DNA of 7,644 nt from Alphaproteobacteria bacterium (lineage in GTDB: Bacteria > Pseudomonadota > Alphaproteobacteria > GCA-2731375). The DNA is taken from the NCBI GenBank assembly GCA_028281075.1, contig JANQKO010000394.1, positions 1 through 7,644 of the forward strand. Reading direction: 5' to 3'. Position numbers and translations under genes: made by a program. The notes below the pieces were generated by a model. That model searched no databases and had not been told where the DNA came from. It saw only the letters and a list, made by a program, of their open reading frames with translations. Numbering within the stretch: position 1 is the stretch's first letter; each line of letters begins with the position of its first letter. Shown piece by piece: positions 6,770-7,644 of the stretch.

Positions 6770-7288
6770 ATGCCGGGATCGGCGGAGGAGCTGACGGTCG
6801 AGGCGCTGTACCTGCGGCACCACCTCGCCCTGCGCCGGTTTCTCACCCGCATGTGCCGCTGCGAGGAGACCGCCGCCGACGTGGCGCAGGACGTCTATCT
6901 CCGCCTGCTGCGCTACGCGCCACGGCGCGTCGTCGATAACCCGAAGGCCTACCTGTTCCAGGTCGCCGCCAACGCCGCCCGCGACCGCCTAGCGCGGGAG
7001 AGCGCGCGCGAGCGCCTGGTCGACGGCGGCCCGCCGGCCGAGACCGTGCCCTGCCCCCGGCCCGACGCCGAGGCGGTGACGCTCGCCCGCGAGCGCCTCG
7101 CCATCCTGGCCGACGCCGTCGACAACCTGCCGCCGCGCTGCCGCGAGGTGTTCCTGCTCAGCCGCTTCGACGGGCTGTCGAACGGCCGCATCGCCGAGCG
7201 GCTCGGCATCTCCCGCAACATGGTCGAGAAGCACATCATCAAGGCCCTGCTGCACTGCCGCCGGCGCCTGGACGCGGCCGGGAAATAA
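6770..7288 (+). CDS. FecI-type ECF RNA polymerase sigma factor
   Basis: A 172-residue extracytoplasmic-function sigma factor that would direct RNA polymerase to a small set of target promoters, typically a TonB-dependent receptor gene for iron-chelate uptake. Sigma region 2 covers about residues 8-80, with AADVAQDVYLRLLRYAP (35-51) and the region 2.4-like DNPKAYLFQVAANAARDRLA (56-75). Region 4 covers about 105-168, with LPPRCREVFLLSRFDGLS (120-137) and the helix-turn-helix IAERLGISRNMVEKHIIKAL (141-160). The VEKHI pattern is typical of the FecI group. Length is normal and only two domains are present. ATG 6770 is the only start in this frame between the promoter and region 2; GGTGGAG at 6761-6767 precedes it but sits unusually close (two bases). 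It is likely Fur-repressed and activated by the FecR-type partner that follows. Confidence 0.93.
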   Translation: MPGSAEELTVEALYLRHHLALRRFLTRMCRCEETAADVAQDVYLRLLRYAPRRVVDNPKAYLFQVAANAARDRLARESARERLVDGGPPAETVPCPRPDAEAVTLARERLAILADAVDNLPPRCREVFLLSRFDGLSNGRIAERLGISRNMVEKHIIKALLHCRRRLDAAGK

Positions 7289-7391
7289 ATGCAGATTGGC
7301 ATGCCGAGCCGAGGTCAGGACTTTCCGCCTTCGGACGGTCCAATGTCGTAGGGGCGGCGACCCGGCCCCTCGTTGCTGGCGGCATGATGCG
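7289..7391. other. Gap between the sigma factor and FecR-like genes
   Basis: These 103 bases have no recognisable gene. AGGGGC at 7350-7355 can pair with GCCCCT at 7365-7370 around a 9-base loop, a weak hairpin of unknown meaning. A chance 20-codon frame (7289-7351) starts directly after the sigma stop codon. No clear promoter is seen, so the two genes are probably co-transcribed. Confidence 0.4.
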
Positions 7392-7644
7392 ATGACGTTC
7401 TCCGGCAAGCCATCGGCCGAGTCCGGGCCGCATGACGAGGCCATCGTCGAGGCGGCCACGACCTGGTTCGTCCGCCTGCGGTCCGACCGCGCCGGCGAGG
7501 CGGATCGCCGCGCCTTCGCGGCCTGGCTGCGACGCGACCCCGCCCACGCCGAGGCCTATGCCCGGGCCGAGGCGCTGTGGGACGAGGTCGGCGGGCTGCC
7601 CGATCCGCGCGCCGCGCCCGGCCCGGCCGAACGGCGGCCGGGCG
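7392..7644 (+). CDS. FecR-family anti-sigma/signal-transducing regulator (3'-partial)
   Basis: The first 84 codons of a FecR-like protein; the rest is beyond the window. Full-length family members have a cytoplasmic N-terminal domain that binds and controls the cognate FecI-type sigma factor, one membrane segment, and a periplasmic FecR domain that senses the loaded TonB-dependent receptor. The visible part matches the N-terminal DUF4880-type domain: AATTWFVRLRS (21-31), then ADRRAFAAWLRRDPAHAEAY (37-56) and AEALWDEV (59-66). The Trp-x(19)-Trp and D-P-A-H-A-E-A-Y spacing is characteristic. No membrane segment is reached. ATG 7392 is chosen because the domain begins soon after it and no better start in this frame is seen nearby; its Shine-Dalgarno is poor. 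It follows the sigma gene on the same strand, the usual order. Confidence 0.88.
   Translation, partial: MTFSGKPSAESGPHDEAIVEAATTWFVRLRSDRAGEADRRAFAAWLRRDPAHAEAYARAEALWDEVGGLPDPRAAPGPAERRPG

Noticed and set aside
7289..7351. A 20-codon frame beginning right after the sigma factor stop codon
   Set aside because: It has no Shine-Dalgarno of its own and no recognisable feature; short frames like this are common by chance.

Overview
The window is GC-rich throughout, with dense, almost gapless coding on the + strand. GC content, a FecI-type sigma factor paired with a FecR-type regulator, and a canonical Fur-box-like site point to a high-GC proteobacterium. An alphaproteobacterium is plausible, but the sequence does not settle the lineage. 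Two unrelated blocks meet near position 6625.

Block 1 (1-6625) is the interference operon of a type I-G (formerly I-U, 'Dpsyc'/GSU005x-type) CRISPR-Cas system: cas3 (5' end outside the window), csb3, csb1 (the Cas7 backbone) and csb2 (a Cas5-Cas6 fusion). cas3/csb3 overlap by one base (TGATG), csb3/csb1 overlap by four (ATGA), and csb1/csb2 are 28 bases apart, so they look like one transcript from a promoter upstream of the window. By family knowledge, Csb2 processes the crRNA and caps the complex, Csb1 polymerises along the spacer, Csb3 is an accessory or large-subunit-like component of uncertain role, and Cas3 unwinds and degrades the target. Cas3 has the type I-G layout with the HD nuclease after the helicase, and its visible motifs are intact. 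No csx17/cas8, cas1, cas2, cas4 or CRISPR array is present here. If the locus has them they lie upstream of position 1 or elsewhere.

Block 2 (6626-7644) is an iron-regulation-type cell-surface signalling pair. A 144-base intergenic region holds a sigma70-like promoter (TTGAGA, 17 bases, TATGGT) whose spacer is filled by a Fur-box-like palindrome, followed by a very GC-rich perfect inverted repeat. Then comes a FecI-type ECF sigma factor (6770-7288) and, after 103 bases, the start of a FecR-type anti-sigma/sensor (7392 to the window end). By analogy a TonB-dependent receptor gene would follow just outside. The two blocks show no functional link, so their junction may mark the edge of the CRISPR-Cas insertion.
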